Below are positions 41,784-51,223 of a DNA stretch of 64,000 nt, piece after piece. The stretch spans positions 124,001-188,000 of the forward strand of contig CAVYIO010000020.1 of assembly GCA_963768565.1 (NCBI GenBank). Direction: 5' to 3'. A program made the translations under genes and the position numbers. Positions within the stretch are counted from its first letter, which is position 1. Each line of letters opens with the position of its first letter. The notes under the pieces were generated by a model. The model was not told the DNA's origin. It worked only from the letters and a program-made list of their open reading frames with translations, and searched no databases. The DNA is from JABDKH01 sp963768565. Its GTDB lineage: Bacteria; Bacteroidota; Rhodothermia; Rhodothermales; JABDKH01.

Positions 41784-43024
41784 ATGACACCTCCGTCGGT
41801 CAGAAGCCGCCGGGCCGCCTCATCTTCGATGCCAGTCAGAAGCTCTTTCAGATACTGGAGGCGCTCCGGCTCCGTCCCCACAGCGCGGCCAAGCGGATCG
41901 GGCGCCAGTTTCAGCAGCGCCGACGGATCGCTTCGCAGTTCGTCGATCAGCGCCAGGGTTTCTCCCAACAGGTGGGGTTGGCCGCGATGCGCGTCGATAT
42001 CAATCGGTGACACAAGCTTCTCAGTCCTGATCTCCACCGCCATTACGGAAAGAGCGTCGGCGACCAGCTCTTCCAGTTCTTCCCGCCGATCGGCATCCCG
42101 TAGATCCGGCTCCAGCGGACACGGACCCTGCAAGTCGAGCACGACAATCCAGTCGTCCGCCGCACTCTGTCGGCGAATGGCTTCGAATTCGTCGCGGATG
42201 CGGTTCTCGAGTTCCGAAGCGTTTGAGATGGAGGACAAATCTCCCGGTGCGAGATGGTACCACTCAACCGGCGACAGCGGCACAAACTCTGTCAGTGCCG
42301 GCTTGCCTCGCTCGACGCGAGCCACGATAGCACCACGGGGACCCGCCTCTCTTGGATTGCGCCCCACAATGTTGCCGGGATACCACGCGTTCGCCTGGTC
42401 GTCGACCTGCTGCCGCGTATGCACATGCCCAAGGGCCCAGTAGTCATACCCTGGTTTCCTTAGATCGCCTACCTCACACGGCGCGTACCGGTCATGTAGC
42501 TCCGTTGATGCGGCGGACGTTACGATTGTATGAGCCAGGCCTACCCACGGTGCTGCACCGGACGAGGCCGGAAAGCGGGCGATCAGATTCTGTTCCTCGC
42601 GAGCAGTCTCGTGTCCGGCGCCGACCACGTACCCGACGGGATCGCCGGTCTTCGACCTGACCTCGACGGCTTCGGGCTCTGCTGTGCGGAACACGTGGAA
42701 GCCGTCCGGCCACTCCATGCCCGCCGCCCGGGTGCGCATCGATGCAGGATCATGGTTACCGGTTGCGTAGAACCCCGGAATGCCCGCATCCACGAGCCGC
42801 TGTATCTGCTCGAAGATCAGTCGTTCAGATGTAAAGCTGAGCAGCTCGCCGTCAAACAGATCACCCGCGATCAGGACCGCGTCGACCTGTTCACCGATCG
42901 CAAGATCGATGGCACGGACGAACGCGGTGCGGATGCTCTCACGCAGCCGCTGACGAACCGTCGCCGATCGACTCGCGAAGATCGTGTCGAGGTGCACATC
43001 GGCAAGATGGAGAATCTTGAGCAT
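41780..43024 (-). CDS. yhaO: SbcD/YhaO-type DNA repair metallophosphoesterase
   Basis: 414 residues of the Mre11/SbcD family. The two-metal site is visible: D9 and H11 in LHLADVHLD, AGDLFDGE near 53, GNHD near 96, and LGHVHTRQQ for the last histidine pair. The C-terminal 120 residues are the YhaO/SbcD cap, ending with helices (LQYLKELLTGIEDEAARRLL). Such enzymes have 3'-5' exonuclease and hairpin endonuclease activity when joined to the Rad50-like partner, encoded next with a 4-base overlap. It starts 54 bases after addA, so probably co-transcribed with the AddAB helicase-nuclease. Confidence 0.9.
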   Translation of the reverse strand: MLKILHLADVHLDTIFASRSATVRQRLRESIRTAFVRAIDLAIGEQVDAVLIAGDLFDGELLSFTSERLIFEQIQRLVDAGIPGFYATGNHDPASMRTRAAGMEWPDGFHVFRTAEPEAVEVRSKTGDPVGYVVGAGHETAREEQNLIARFPASSGAAPWVGLAHTIVTSAASTELHDRYAPCEVGDLRKPGYDYWALGHVHTRQQVDDQANAWYPGNIVGRNPREAGPRGAIVARVERGKPALTEFVPLSPVEWYHLAPGDLSSISNASELENRIRDEFEAIRRQSAADDWIVVLDLQGPCPLEPDLRDADRREELEELVADALSVMAVEIRTEKLVSPIDIDAHRGQPHLLGETLALIDELRSDPSALLKLAPDPLGRAVGTEPERLQYLKELLTGIEDEAARRLLTDGGVI

Positions 43025-43078
43025 TAAGCTATATGAGTTGACGGTAGCGGGCTGGCTGCAGTGCCCTGACTGACGCTG

Positions 43079-46000
43079 TTACGACATCATACTGACAAAC
43101 CTGCCCTGCTCGCTAAGCCACAGTCCCGCATCGATCACTTCCTCCGCGATGATGTGGGTCCATGCATCGGAGTAACTTTTCAACTGATCGCCATAGTGAG
43201 CCATCAGGGCCTCGACATCTTCCTCTGTCTGTGTATGGTGAGTCTTGAAGTCAACGATTCTCCACCCCGCGGCAGTGCGGAACACGAGATCGATTGTACC
43301 ACGAATGATGTTAGCCGAATCGCCGCCGACCGGGTAGGCGAACGGGACCTCGGAATACACTTCAGGTGCCTCCATAAGTTCTCGCCACAGATCGGAGTCA
43401 CGAAGCATCTGCAGTTCCTTAAGTACCTGTGCCGACTGAGGACGGAGATCGTATGAGTCCGCGATCGATTCAACGTACGCCTTCTCATTTACCGGTAGCA
43501 CGCCGTTGATGGCCGCCTCGATCACCTCGTGCACAAGCGTGCCGTAGTCGGCGCCTCGACCGCCAACTGCAAGATCCTCGAGCGATGCCGCAGGATCCTG
43601 ACCCGTGACCGATTGAATCGTGTAGCCCGGCTTCGAAAGTGCGGACCATTGAGCCGTGATTACGGCCAGGTGCTCCGCGACATCCGCGACGGACTCGTCA
43701 CGCAGTCGTTTACCGCTGCCAGCCTTCGCCGACGCCTCGGTGACCGATGCGAGCGCCGGATACAGACGACTCCACGGACCTTTGTCACTCGACGGATACT
43801 GGCAAACTACCAGTTGTTCGCGCGCTCTTGTGGCAGCAACGTATGTCAGCCTGAGCCCCTCCGCTTCTTCATACCGCTCTTCGTCCTCTACCGCCTCTTC
43901 CCAGCCGAGTGGCTCGGCAATCACCTCACCCCAGGTCCCGGATCGGCTGACCGAGACGACCATCGACAGCATGTCCACGTCGTCGCTCCGCGATACGTGC
44001 TGGGAGACTGAATGCGAGTGCGACTCGTAGGCGTCTGCAAGGATTACAACGTCGGCCTCCAGCCCTTTCGCCTGATGCAGATTCATGATCCGGACGACGT
44101 CTTGCCTGCCGACGTCGAGCGTCATTTGTTCGTACTGGTAGTACCTGTCGGAGATGACCGCGCGGAGCTCGTGGACGACTTCACTCCATGTGATGCCGTC
44201 TGATTCCCATTTTCGAACCAGTGACAGCACGCGCAACAGATTTCCGACCCGCGTCGACCCACTTTCTCGTGCCGCCGCAGACGCGAGCAGTCCGACACGA
44301 TCCATGATTCGTTCGAATGCCGTGGCAACCGGATACTGCATGAGGTCGTCGCGGGCGCGGCTCAATGCATCGAACGCTGCCCGAAGTGGTGCTTCAATGT
44401 CCGGCGGCAATTCATCCGGAACGGGCCGTGTACTCCGAAAGCTGCCTCCGGCCACGCGAAAAGCATACAGGTCGTCGTCGCCCAGACCGACAAGCGGTCC
44501 GCGCAAATAGGAGAGCATCGCAACTTCGTCTGCCGGACGACGAATCGCCTCCAGCATATTCACTAGCGCCGCCAATTCCTCCGACATCCCCAGGGAGTCA
44601 CCGCCCACAATGTCGTACGGAATACCACGGGCCTCCAGTGCCGCGGCGTATGTCGTCAGATATTTCCGACGACGCGTGAGCACCATGAACGCCCCGGCGT
44701 TTCTCTTCGGATTGCGGCCGTCTGATGCACTCGTTTCACTCTCGATATAGTCTGCGATCCGGCTCGCCTCGTCGGCCACAATCGCAACTTCGTCGTTCCG
44801 ACCGATCTTGTCCGTTGTAATCTTGAATACACGATCGGCTGAGGGGGTCGACGTGCGGGCTGCATGGAGAGCGTCGTACAACGCCTGATATCGCGGGTCC
44901 TGGACTTCAAAGAGCGGCGCGAACGCTGAGTTGAGCCACTCGCACAACGAGTTCTCAGAACGAAAACTGGTCTGAAGCCTGACCGTCCTACCGCCGGACT
45001 CCAGAATCTGCTCACGAACCTGCCGGAAAACTTCGATGTCCGCCCGGCGAAAACGATAGATGGACTGCTTCTCGTCGCCGACGACAAACAGGCGCCCCGG
45101 GATCGGCACCAACTTGCGCCAGTCGGTCTCCGCCGTGTCAGAACCTGCGAGATACGAAATGATCTCGGCCTGAAGCGGATCGGTATCCTGAAACTCATCA
45201 ACAAAGAAGGCTTCGAACTTGCCCTGGAAGAAGCGGCGTGCTCCGGACGAGTCCCTCAACAACGTCGCAGAGAGTACCAGAAGATCGTGGAAGGTGACGA
45301 GTCCGTTAGCACGACGGTGGTCGGCGAAGCGGCCGACCAGATCGTCCATCAAGGGCGCGATGATTCCATAGACGTACTGTCGCCACTGAGTCAGGGCCGG
45401 ATCAACGACATGCTCGGCGAGACCACCCACGATCTCGTTCTTCACCTTGCTCGCCAGGTTCTTGTCAGGCCAGCGCTTCAGCGTGATGCCCTTGAGTCCC
45501 TTACGGTACACCTTCAACAGCTCCGCCTGGTCAGCAAGCCCATGGACTCCGCGGTGCCTCCTTATGTGATTCGCGAGATCCAGCTGATCGAGGAACGTGT
45601 CCCTGTCGTCAGGAATCTTTCCACCGAGTAATTCCATGACCGTGTCGACGGCTTGCTGTACCTGATCGAGAGCCGTGGACAGATCCGGCTCCTCTTTCAG
45701 CGCCGGGCCCAGTGCGAGATCCGAGTTCTCGGATCGCGTGACAAAGAAGTCATACAGATCGCGAACATCCACGCCGAGTTCGGATAGTTGGGCGATTCGG
45801 GGATCCCCGTCGGCATAGAGTCTCTGAAGCTCCTCGTTCCAGTAGTGTCGCCACAGTATGGTGACGTCGTGTTCGTCGACTTCGGTAAAGTCCGGTCTCA
45901 GACCTACGTCCAGCGGTCGCTCCCTGAGCATGCGGGCGCAGAACGCGTGGATGGTACCGATGAACGCGCGGTCAATCTTTCGTAGCGCGTCACGTGCGAC

Positions 46001-46291
46001 CGGACTCGTCTCCGCAGCGTCTCGCAGTCTTTCGGCGAACCGGGCCCGCATTTCGCCCGCCGCCATCCGTGTGAACGTAATCGCGACCAGGGAATCGACG
46101 TTGACCTTACCGGCGACCACGCCGGCCACCATCCGTCGAATAAGCGACTCTGTCTTTCCCGTTCCGGCACTGGCTACGACCACGATGTTCGTGTCGAGAT
46201 CTTCCTCAATGATGCGCCTTTCCTCTGCATCCGGAAGCTCGTGCTCCTCCAGCCGGGTGACGATTGGTGATGTGTCTACAGGGTCAGCCAT
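43079..46291 (-). CDS. addA: ATP-dependent helicase/nuclease subunit A (AddA)
   Basis: 1070 residues. The UvrD-type helicase has Walker A ASAGTGKTESL at 40-50, ITFTRMAAGEMRAR (motif Ia), Walker B VDEFQDTDPLQ near 360, and QASF-type motif LQTSFRSENSLC. The C-terminal PD-(D/E)xK nuclease is seen in GTLVHEVIEAA, RGTIDLVFR and RIVDFKTHHT. With AddB it unwinds and resects double-strand ends to load RecA, the counterpart of RecBCD. Translation is coupled to addB: the start overlaps the addB end by 16 bases. The helicase part reads through without frameshift. Confidence 0.93.
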   Translation of the reverse strand: MADPVDTSPIVTRLEEHELPDAEERRIIEEDLDTNIVVVASAGTGKTESLIRRMVAGVVAGKVNVDSLVAITFTRMAAGEMRARFAERLRDAAETSPVARDALRKIDRAFIGTIHAFCARMLRERPLDVGLRPDFTEVDEHDVTILWRHYWNEELQRLYADGDPRIAQLSELGVDVRDLYDFFVTRSENSDLALGPALKEEPDLSTALDQVQQAVDTVMELLGGKIPDDRDTFLDQLDLANHIRRHRGVHGLADQAELLKVYRKGLKGITLKRWPDKNLASKVKNEIVGGLAEHVVDPALTQWRQYVYGIIAPLMDDLVGRFADHRRANGLVTFHDLLVLSATLLRDSSGARRFFQGKFEAFFVDEFQDTDPLQAEIISYLAGSDTAETDWRKLVPIPGRLFVVGDEKQSIYRFRRADIEVFRQVREQILESGGRTVRLQTSFRSENSLCEWLNSAFAPLFEVQDPRYQALYDALHAARTSTPSADRVFKITTDKIGRNDEVAIVADEASRIADYIESETSASDGRNPKRNAGAFMVLTRRRKYLTTYAAALEARGIPYDIVGGDSLGMSEELAALVNMLEAIRRPADEVAMLSYLRGPLVGLGDDDLYAFRVAGGSFRSTRPVPDELPPDIEAPLRAAFDALSRARDDLMQYPVATAFERIMDRVGLLASAAARESGSTRVGNLLRVLSLVRKWESDGITWSEVVHELRAVISDRYYQYEQMTLDVGRQDVVRIMNLHQAKGLEADVVILADAYESHSHSVSQHVSRSDDVDMLSMVVSVSRSGTWGEVIAEPLGWEEAVEDEERYEEAEGLRLTYVAATRAREQLVVCQYPSSDKGPWSRLYPALASVTEASAKAGSGKRLRDESVADVAEHLAVITAQWSALSKPGYTIQSVTGQDPAASLEDLAVGGRGADYGTLVHEVIEAAINGVLPVNEKAYVESIADSYDLRPQSAQVLKELQMLRDSDLWRELMEAPEVYSEVPFAYPVGGDSANIIRGTIDLVFRTAAGWRIVDFKTHHTQTEEDVEALMAHYGDQLKSYSDAWTHIIAEEVIDAGLWLSEQGRFVSMMS

Positions 46292-49200
46292 TGTTGCAGA
46301 TCATTGAGTACTTCGCCCGGTACAGACGATTCCATAGCCGCGTCAAGCGCATCACGGTCGCGGCGTTCTTTCTCACAAACCGTCCGGAAATCACAGAACC
46401 GACAGGGAGACGCCTTCTTGTCTATGCGCTGGTAATGCAAGAACGCACCGTGCTCGGCCATCGAAAGCAACGGACCGAGACGTCGAGCCAGCTCGTCGCG
46501 GCCCGGAACGGCCTGCGCGATTCGTCTGCCACTCTCCCGCTCACTGACAAAGAAGTATCCGGACCGGTCCACATCGAGGTGAGTCGGCAGGCCATCGATC
46601 AACTCCTGATATGCCAGCGCGTAGAGCGCCCACTGAAGCTTCTCACCGTCGAACAAGTCTGATCTCGAGAAGGGCGTCGCCGAGCCGGTCTTGTAGTCCC
46701 AGATGACAAAACCATTTCGAGTGATATCCACCCGGTCGATGCTTCCACGAAGCGAGATGTTCACGCCGTCGCCGAGTTCCAGCACCACTGGATTCGGATA
46801 TCGCGGCGATCCATCCGAGTAGCCGAAGCGAAGCTCAAACTCAAGAGCCTGCACGTAGTCAGACGCGGAGTCGGCTGCGAGGAAAACATCCATGGTGCGC
46901 TTGAGACGACCGACGTCGGCCCGGTACGACAATTCGGTTTCCGGAGGGATTCGTTTTCGCGCTTCCGATGCCGCCGTTTCAACGAGGGCGTGCATCTCGT
47001 CACGGTCGCGTTCGAGCTCGGGGCGGTCGCCCTGATCCTTGTGCTCCTTCATGAAATCGCACAGCATCTCGTGAACGACGCTGCCGAAGTCACGCGGGTT
47101 CAGCCATCGATGGTCGTCGTCATCTGCGTCGTCGAGTGGTCTCACTCTCAGGACGTAGCTCAGGAAATACCTGTAGGGACACGACGCGATTTGCTCGAGT
47201 CGCGACGCCGACAGAACCTCACCGTTCGTGAGCGACAGTTCGGGCCGTGCTTGACCAAGGTATCCGTCATAACGCGTGATCCCCGGCGACAATCTGTGAC
47301 GTTCCGCTTCCGCTCCAGCCGCGACCAGTGGATAACGCTGCAGGAGCGCCTCGCCGACACGGTCCACATCGCGTTGGGCGATCCAGATTTCGCTTTCGGT
47401 CATGGCCTCCGGCAGCGTAAATGACGGTGCATACCGGGGTGGATCCTCCATCTCGAGATCTTCCCGACATTGCGCAACGACCGACGATGCGTATCGCTCT
47501 CGTCCGTCGATCAGGTCGAAGCGATTGGCAACGAGCGTTGCCTTGCCGGGGATCGAGCCAAGAAACCGCAGCAACTGCCAGACTCTCTCTCCGGGCCGGC
47601 TCTGATTCTCTCCCAATTCAGGCGAGATCTCGCGGCGATCGTGATCGGGAATGAGAGGATCCTCGGTCGCGCCACCTGGAAACATCCCCTCGTCCAGGCC
47701 GACGACAAATGTTACGGATCGCCCCGAGTAGCCTGCTCTCGAGACCGGCACCGCATATAGGTGACCCTCCTGCGCAGCCGAGATACCCACACGGTGGCGA
47801 CGCATCAGGTTTGCCAGCATCTCCGCGAGTTCGGCTGGCTGACCATCAAGCTCGATATCCGAAAGCGCATGAAGCCGATCAAGGATGGACTCGAGCGCGC
47901 GGGCGTCCGTGTCGCTGCCACTTCGGAAGAACGTCTTCAGGAAGCGAATTGTCGCTTCGGCCAGATCGGCCACCGTCGCCTGACGTTCGGGCACGAGGTC
48001 CAGGATTTTTATTACCTCCGCCTCGTGATGGTCGACCCGCTCGAGCCGATCTGTGATCGCCGTTGGGTTGGAAGTGGTTCTCAGGCGGTCCCGCACCGCC
48101 ACTCGCTCGCGTTCAAACGCCGCGACGTGCTCTTCCCTGCCTTTACGTGCTCGTCTCGACTGCAAGATCTCCGCGAGTTCCTGTGCCGTCGCTTTTGATC
48201 CGCGGATGGAGATCAATCGAGACCTGAGCATGTGGATCAACACCGGGGCGTCCAGATCCCGGGCCACCCAGCGCAAGAAGCCGCTGACGGCACGACCTGG
48301 ACGGGTCAGATGAACGGGCAGACCCTCGCCAAAAGCGACCGGGACCTGCACGACGTCGGCAACGGTAGCAATCAATGACAGATACGGCTCGGCGTTGGTG
48401 TAGACGATCTCGATGTCGTCCAGCACCGAATCGGCCGCCATGATCTCCCGGAACACACCACGCACTTCGGCATCGGCGCCGACCGCATCTCTGATCTGCA
48501 CACGGTCAGCATCCGCCGGTTTCAAACGCGTGACACGAACCTGCCCGGCCGGATGAACAGCTTCGCCCGCCGGAAGGACGAAGTCCACATCTGCGAGGCG
48601 GGTCGCTGCCGAATCTTTCGGAGGGTCCACACGGAAGTCAGGCCGACCAATACGCAGGAATCCCGTAGACCGGGAACGGCAACGACTGATGAAGCGAAAC
48701 GCCAGTGCGGGAAGACGGACTTCGTCCATCACCGCAATGATCGACTTCTCGATGTAGGCAGAAGTATCAGCGAGGTCGGAGGCCGTCGTCAAGGTCTGCG
48801 CCGCATCGTAGCGATTCGATTTGCCCAGTGAATCGAGATAGCTTCGGTACACGTGCCTCAGAAAGACCTGTTGGAAGGGCGTATTCGGCGCCGCAAAGAC
48901 ATCGTCGGGGTCGATTCCGGCCAGCCGGAGAGCGTTGATTGTCGTGGCCAGCGCACTGGTCAGACCGGGTCCGTGTGCCAGCGATGCGACCTGCTCCGAC
49001 GGCAGGCTTTTGAGAGCGGCGGCCGCAGCACGATGTATCTCGAAGAGCGACTCGTCTGCCGACAGGCGGCGCCAGCCAGAAGCTTCGATGGACGGTCGTG
49101 CGATCCGCTCTGCAAGCGAGACGGGTGTTTCAAAACAGAGATTCGCCCACCCCCGCCCTTCTCGCGCGATCCAGTTCGTGAGATTGTATCCCGCCTGCCG

Positions 49201-49311
49201 ACTCGGAACGATGAGCAGCTTCCGTCGAACGGGATGGTCGCGACACAGGGCCGCTACTTGTTTCGCGAGGTACGACTCAACTCTCACCAACCCTTCACCC
49301 TCTTCCAACAC
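46276..49311 (-). CDS. addB: AddB-like helicase-nuclease subunit with iron-sulfur nuclease domain
   Basis: 1011 residues, in the size range of short AddB/RexB subunits. The N-terminal part has a degenerate helicase fold (KLLIVPSRQAGYNLTNWI in place of Walker A). The C-terminal nuclease has GSIDRVDITRNGFVIWDYKTGSA (PD-(D/E)xK residues). Four cysteines, ASCPYRYFLSYVLRV and CRFCDFRTVC, match the 4Fe-4S cluster that staples the AddB nuclease domain. It initiates the repair operon. The exact start is uncertain; ATG 49311 (MLEEGEGLVRVESYL) is the upstream option and no better one is seen. Confidence 0.9.
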   Translation of the reverse strand: MLEEGEGLVRVESYLAKQVAALCRDHPVRRKLLIVPSRQAGYNLTNWIAREGRGWANLCFETPVSLAERIARPSIEASGWRRLSADESLFEIHRAAAAALKSLPSEQVASLAHGPGLTSALATTINALRLAGIDPDDVFAAPNTPFQQVFLRHVYRSYLDSLGKSNRYDAAQTLTTASDLADTSAYIEKSIIAVMDEVRLPALAFRFISRCRSRSTGFLRIGRPDFRVDPPKDSAATRLADVDFVLPAGEAVHPAGQVRVTRLKPADADRVQIRDAVGADAEVRGVFREIMAADSVLDDIEIVYTNAEPYLSLIATVADVVQVPVAFGEGLPVHLTRPGRAVSGFLRWVARDLDAPVLIHMLRSRLISIRGSKATAQELAEILQSRRARKGREEHVAAFERERVAVRDRLRTTSNPTAITDRLERVDHHEAEVIKILDLVPERQATVADLAEATIRFLKTFFRSGSDTDARALESILDRLHALSDIELDGQPAELAEMLANLMRRHRVGISAAQEGHLYAVPVSRAGYSGRSVTFVVGLDEGMFPGGATEDPLIPDHDRREISPELGENQSRPGERVWQLLRFLGSIPGKATLVANRFDLIDGRERYASSVVAQCREDLEMEDPPRYAPSFTLPEAMTESEIWIAQRDVDRVGEALLQRYPLVAAGAEAERHRLSPGITRYDGYLGQARPELSLTNGEVLSASRLEQIASCPYRYFLSYVLRVRPLDDADDDDHRWLNPRDFGSVVHEMLCDFMKEHKDQGDRPELERDRDEMHALVETAASEARKRIPPETELSYRADVGRLKRTMDVFLAADSASDYVQALEFELRFGYSDGSPRYPNPVVLELGDGVNISLRGSIDRVDITRNGFVIWDYKTGSATPFSRSDLFDGEKLQWALYALAYQELIDGLPTHLDVDRSGYFFVSERESGRRIAQAVPGRDELARRLGPLLSMAEHGAFLHYQRIDKKASPCRFCDFRTVCEKERRDRDALDAAMESSVPGEVLNDLQQWLTL

Positions 49312-49416
49312 GAACGTCGCGACTTGGACGGATGGTTATATGAACCAGCCCGCGCGGAGCACGCTTTCTTTTCCTGTTAACTGTCTACCGGTGAAAGCTA
49401 TGGACCAGCAATGACA

Positions 49417-49433
49417 ACCCTGTGTCACAGGGT
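49417..49433. repeat. 17-bp near-perfect palindrome
   Basis: ACCCTGTG-T-CACAGGGT. It lies just after the stop of the 30-residue microprotein (minus strand) and about 105 bases upstream of addB's start. It may be an operator for the repair operon or a terminator stem without a T tract. Confidence 0.5.
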
Positions 49434-49434
49434 G

Positions 49435-49527
49435 TCAGGTAAGAAGTCCGATGACCGTCATCCCGATGACGACAACAACCAGGATAACCGCCGCAACGAG
49501 GAGATCTTTTCGCAGTCTTTTCTGCAT
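49435..49527 (-). CDS. 30-residue putative single-pass membrane microprotein
   Basis: ATG 49527 to TGA 49435 encodes 30 residues: a basic head MQKRLRKDLL, one hydrophobic span (about residues 11-29, VAAVILVVVVIGM followed by TVIGLL), and a final Thr. An in-frame stop lies 33 bases upstream, so the frame is short but the protein is an almost ideal membrane helix with the positive-inside rule. No good ribosome binding site precedes it (CAAACGGCCCC). The combination of charge pattern and helix argues against chance, but the size leaves real doubt. It lies between a 72-residue gene and addB on the same strand. Confidence 0.5.
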   Translation of the reverse strand: MQKRLRKDLLVAAVILVVVVIGMTVIGLLT

Positions 49528-49607
49528 GGGGCCGTTTGATTGGGGGGAGTGTCCGCGTCAATCCTGGATCAGGATCAATTTACCACCACGGACACGGCCA
49601 AAAATAG

Positions 49608-49643
49608 AAAAAAGAACCGGCGACTCAAGCACCGGTTCTTTTT
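49608..49643. terminator. intrinsic terminator of the 72-residue gene
   Basis: AAAAAGAACCGG and CCGGTTCTTTTT pair over 12 bases with an 11-base loop. Both strands end in a T run, so it can work in both directions. It follows the stop of the minus-strand gene 49673-49891 by about 30 bases. Confidence 0.88.
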
Positions 49644-49672
49644 AATTCGAAACAGGGGGATGACGAGTTGGG

Positions 49673-49891
49673 CTACCCGCTCTCAACCTGGCTGTAAAGG
49701 GCCTTCAGTCGAATGACGACCCGGGTAGCCATAGTAGCGGCATCCGAGAAGACTTCGTCGGAAACGGACTGGTCCTTCAGGCCAGTATCGAGAAACTCCT
49801 TCAGTTCCTGATACCACCTGTGGAGGGTTTCGATCTCGGCTTCGAGCCGGTCGTCAGCCTCGTTCGGGTACGTGTTGTCAGATGTTGCCAT
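49673..49891 (-). CDS. small helical protein, 72 residues
   Basis: Acidic protein that looks fully helical: DDRLEAEIETLHRWYQELKE, then FLDTGLKDQSVSDEVF and MATRVVIRLKALYSQVESG. Heptad-like spacing in the first helix suggests a coiled coil or helical hairpin. No cysteines, no signal peptide. It ends just before a strong terminator, supporting a discrete transcription unit. The family is unknown to me; it might be a small regulator or adaptor, but nothing in the context proves this. Confidence 0.7.
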   Translation of the reverse strand: MATSDNTYPNEADDRLEAEIETLHRWYQELKEFLDTGLKDQSVSDEVFSDAATMATRVVIRLKALYSQVESG

Positions 49892-49996
49892 TAATATCTG
49901 CTGCTCGTTTAGCGAGGTATCGTCAGCGCCAAGCCGTCCTTAAGCATCTGAATTCGACGAAAACAGCAAAAAAGCAGCCATTCCAGACTCGATCTA

Positions 49997-51223
49997 TCAG
50001 CTCACGGCAAGAAGCGCCCATCCGGCCACCGCGCCCCCGATGACAATCCAGGCCGCATTCGGCCTCAGCCACACGAACACGAGGCCGGCGGCAGCTCCGA
50101 TTGCGAGGGCCCTCCACGACACCAGAACAGATGCCGAAAGCTCAATCGTCACCGCCAGCATCAGGCCGACAGCGGCAACATTTACAGCATCGAGAAAGGC
50201 CGACAGCCATCGGGAGTCCCGCAGGCGCGGAATCAGCGGATTCAGAAGGAGGACAAACACGAATGACGGAAGAAAGATGGCGACCGTCGATACAAGACTA
50301 CCGGCCGGCCCATCCAGAATGAATCCGATGAACGTGGCCGTGCTGAGGACCGGACCCGGAGTGAACTGCCCGATCGCGACGGCATCCAGCAGCTGCGCCT
50401 CCGTCAGCCAGCCATAATCCTGAACCAGTCCCCCGTCGAGGAAAGCGACGAGCACGTAGCCGCTGCCGTACAGGATGGCGCCGATCTTGAGAAAGAACAG
50501 CCCGAGTTTCCAGAGCGATACGGTACCTGCGGCGGCAACGGCTGAAGCCCCTAGCGCCACCGATGTACTGTCCTGAAAGAGAATCGGCAGCCATCGCGCC
50601 GCAGAACGCGAGTCGGCCGCTCCCGTCATCCGAATCCACAGCATGCCCACAAGTCCGACAGCAAAGAGAGCAACGATTTCGCCGACACCGAGCAGAACCA
50701 CAACGACCGATGCGATCCCCAGCACGCCAAGAATCCAGTTCGATACGGCGCGACTTCCGAGCCTCCAGACGGCGGCGGCAATCACCACCAGCACGGCCGG
50801 CTTGATCCCGAAAAGAAAGGGCTCGACCGCGGGCAGCGAACCATAGGTGACGTACATCCACGCGAGAACCGCTGTGATCGATGCCGCGGGCAGGATGAAG
50901 AAGAACCCGGCCACGACGAGGCCACGCCAGCCGGCGCGCTCATAGCCCAGATGCATCGTCATCTCTGTCGAGTTCGGACCCGGGATCAGATTCGTTGCAC
51001 CTATCAGATCCAGAAAATGCTCGTGCGACACCCAGCCGCGCCGCGTTACGAACTCGTCCTCCATCATGGCAATGTGCGCTGCCGGACCGCCGAACGCCAC
51101 CAGGCCGAGACGCAGAAACAGTCGCGCGATCTCGGCAAGGCGCCCGTCGCGAAATCGCTCGCCCTCAACACCGCCGGCCACGTCACTCTCACCGCGACTA
51201 CTCACTGACGTCGAACTCCGCAA
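49997..51223 (-). CDS. chrA: chromate transporter (CHR family)
   Basis: 408 residues made of two homologous CHR halves, each with about six helices. The first half has LGLVAFGGPAAHIAMMEDE and NLIPGPNSTEMTMHLGY; the second has KIGAILYGSGYVLVAFLDG and AIGQFTPGPVLSTATFIG. The GGPxAHI and PGPxxT motifs are the family signatures. These carriers export chromate, driven by the proton gradient, though many homologues have unknown natural substrates such as sulfate-like anions. A hydrophilic N-terminus of about 28 residues precedes the first helix. Its start overlaps the end of xthA by 26 bases on the same strand, so they are probably transcribed together. Confidence 0.92.
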   Translation of the reverse strand: MRSSTSVSSRGESDVAGGVEGERFRDGRLAEIARLFLRLGLVAFGGPAAHIAMMEDEFVTRRGWVSHEHFLDLIGATNLIPGPNSTEMTMHLGYERAGWRGLVVAGFFFILPAASITAVLAWMYVTYGSLPAVEPFLFGIKPAVLVVIAAAVWRLGSRAVSNWILGVLGIASVVVVLLGVGEIVALFAVGLVGMLWIRMTGAADSRSAARWLPILFQDSTSVALGASAVAAAGTVSLWKLGLFFLKIGAILYGSGYVLVAFLDGGLVQDYGWLTEAQLLDAVAIGQFTPGPVLSTATFIGFILDGPAGSLVSTVAIFLPSFVFVLLLNPLIPRLRDSRWLSAFLDAVNVAAVGLMLAVTIELSASVLVSWRALAIGAAAGLVFVWLRPNAAWIVIGGAVAGWALLAVS

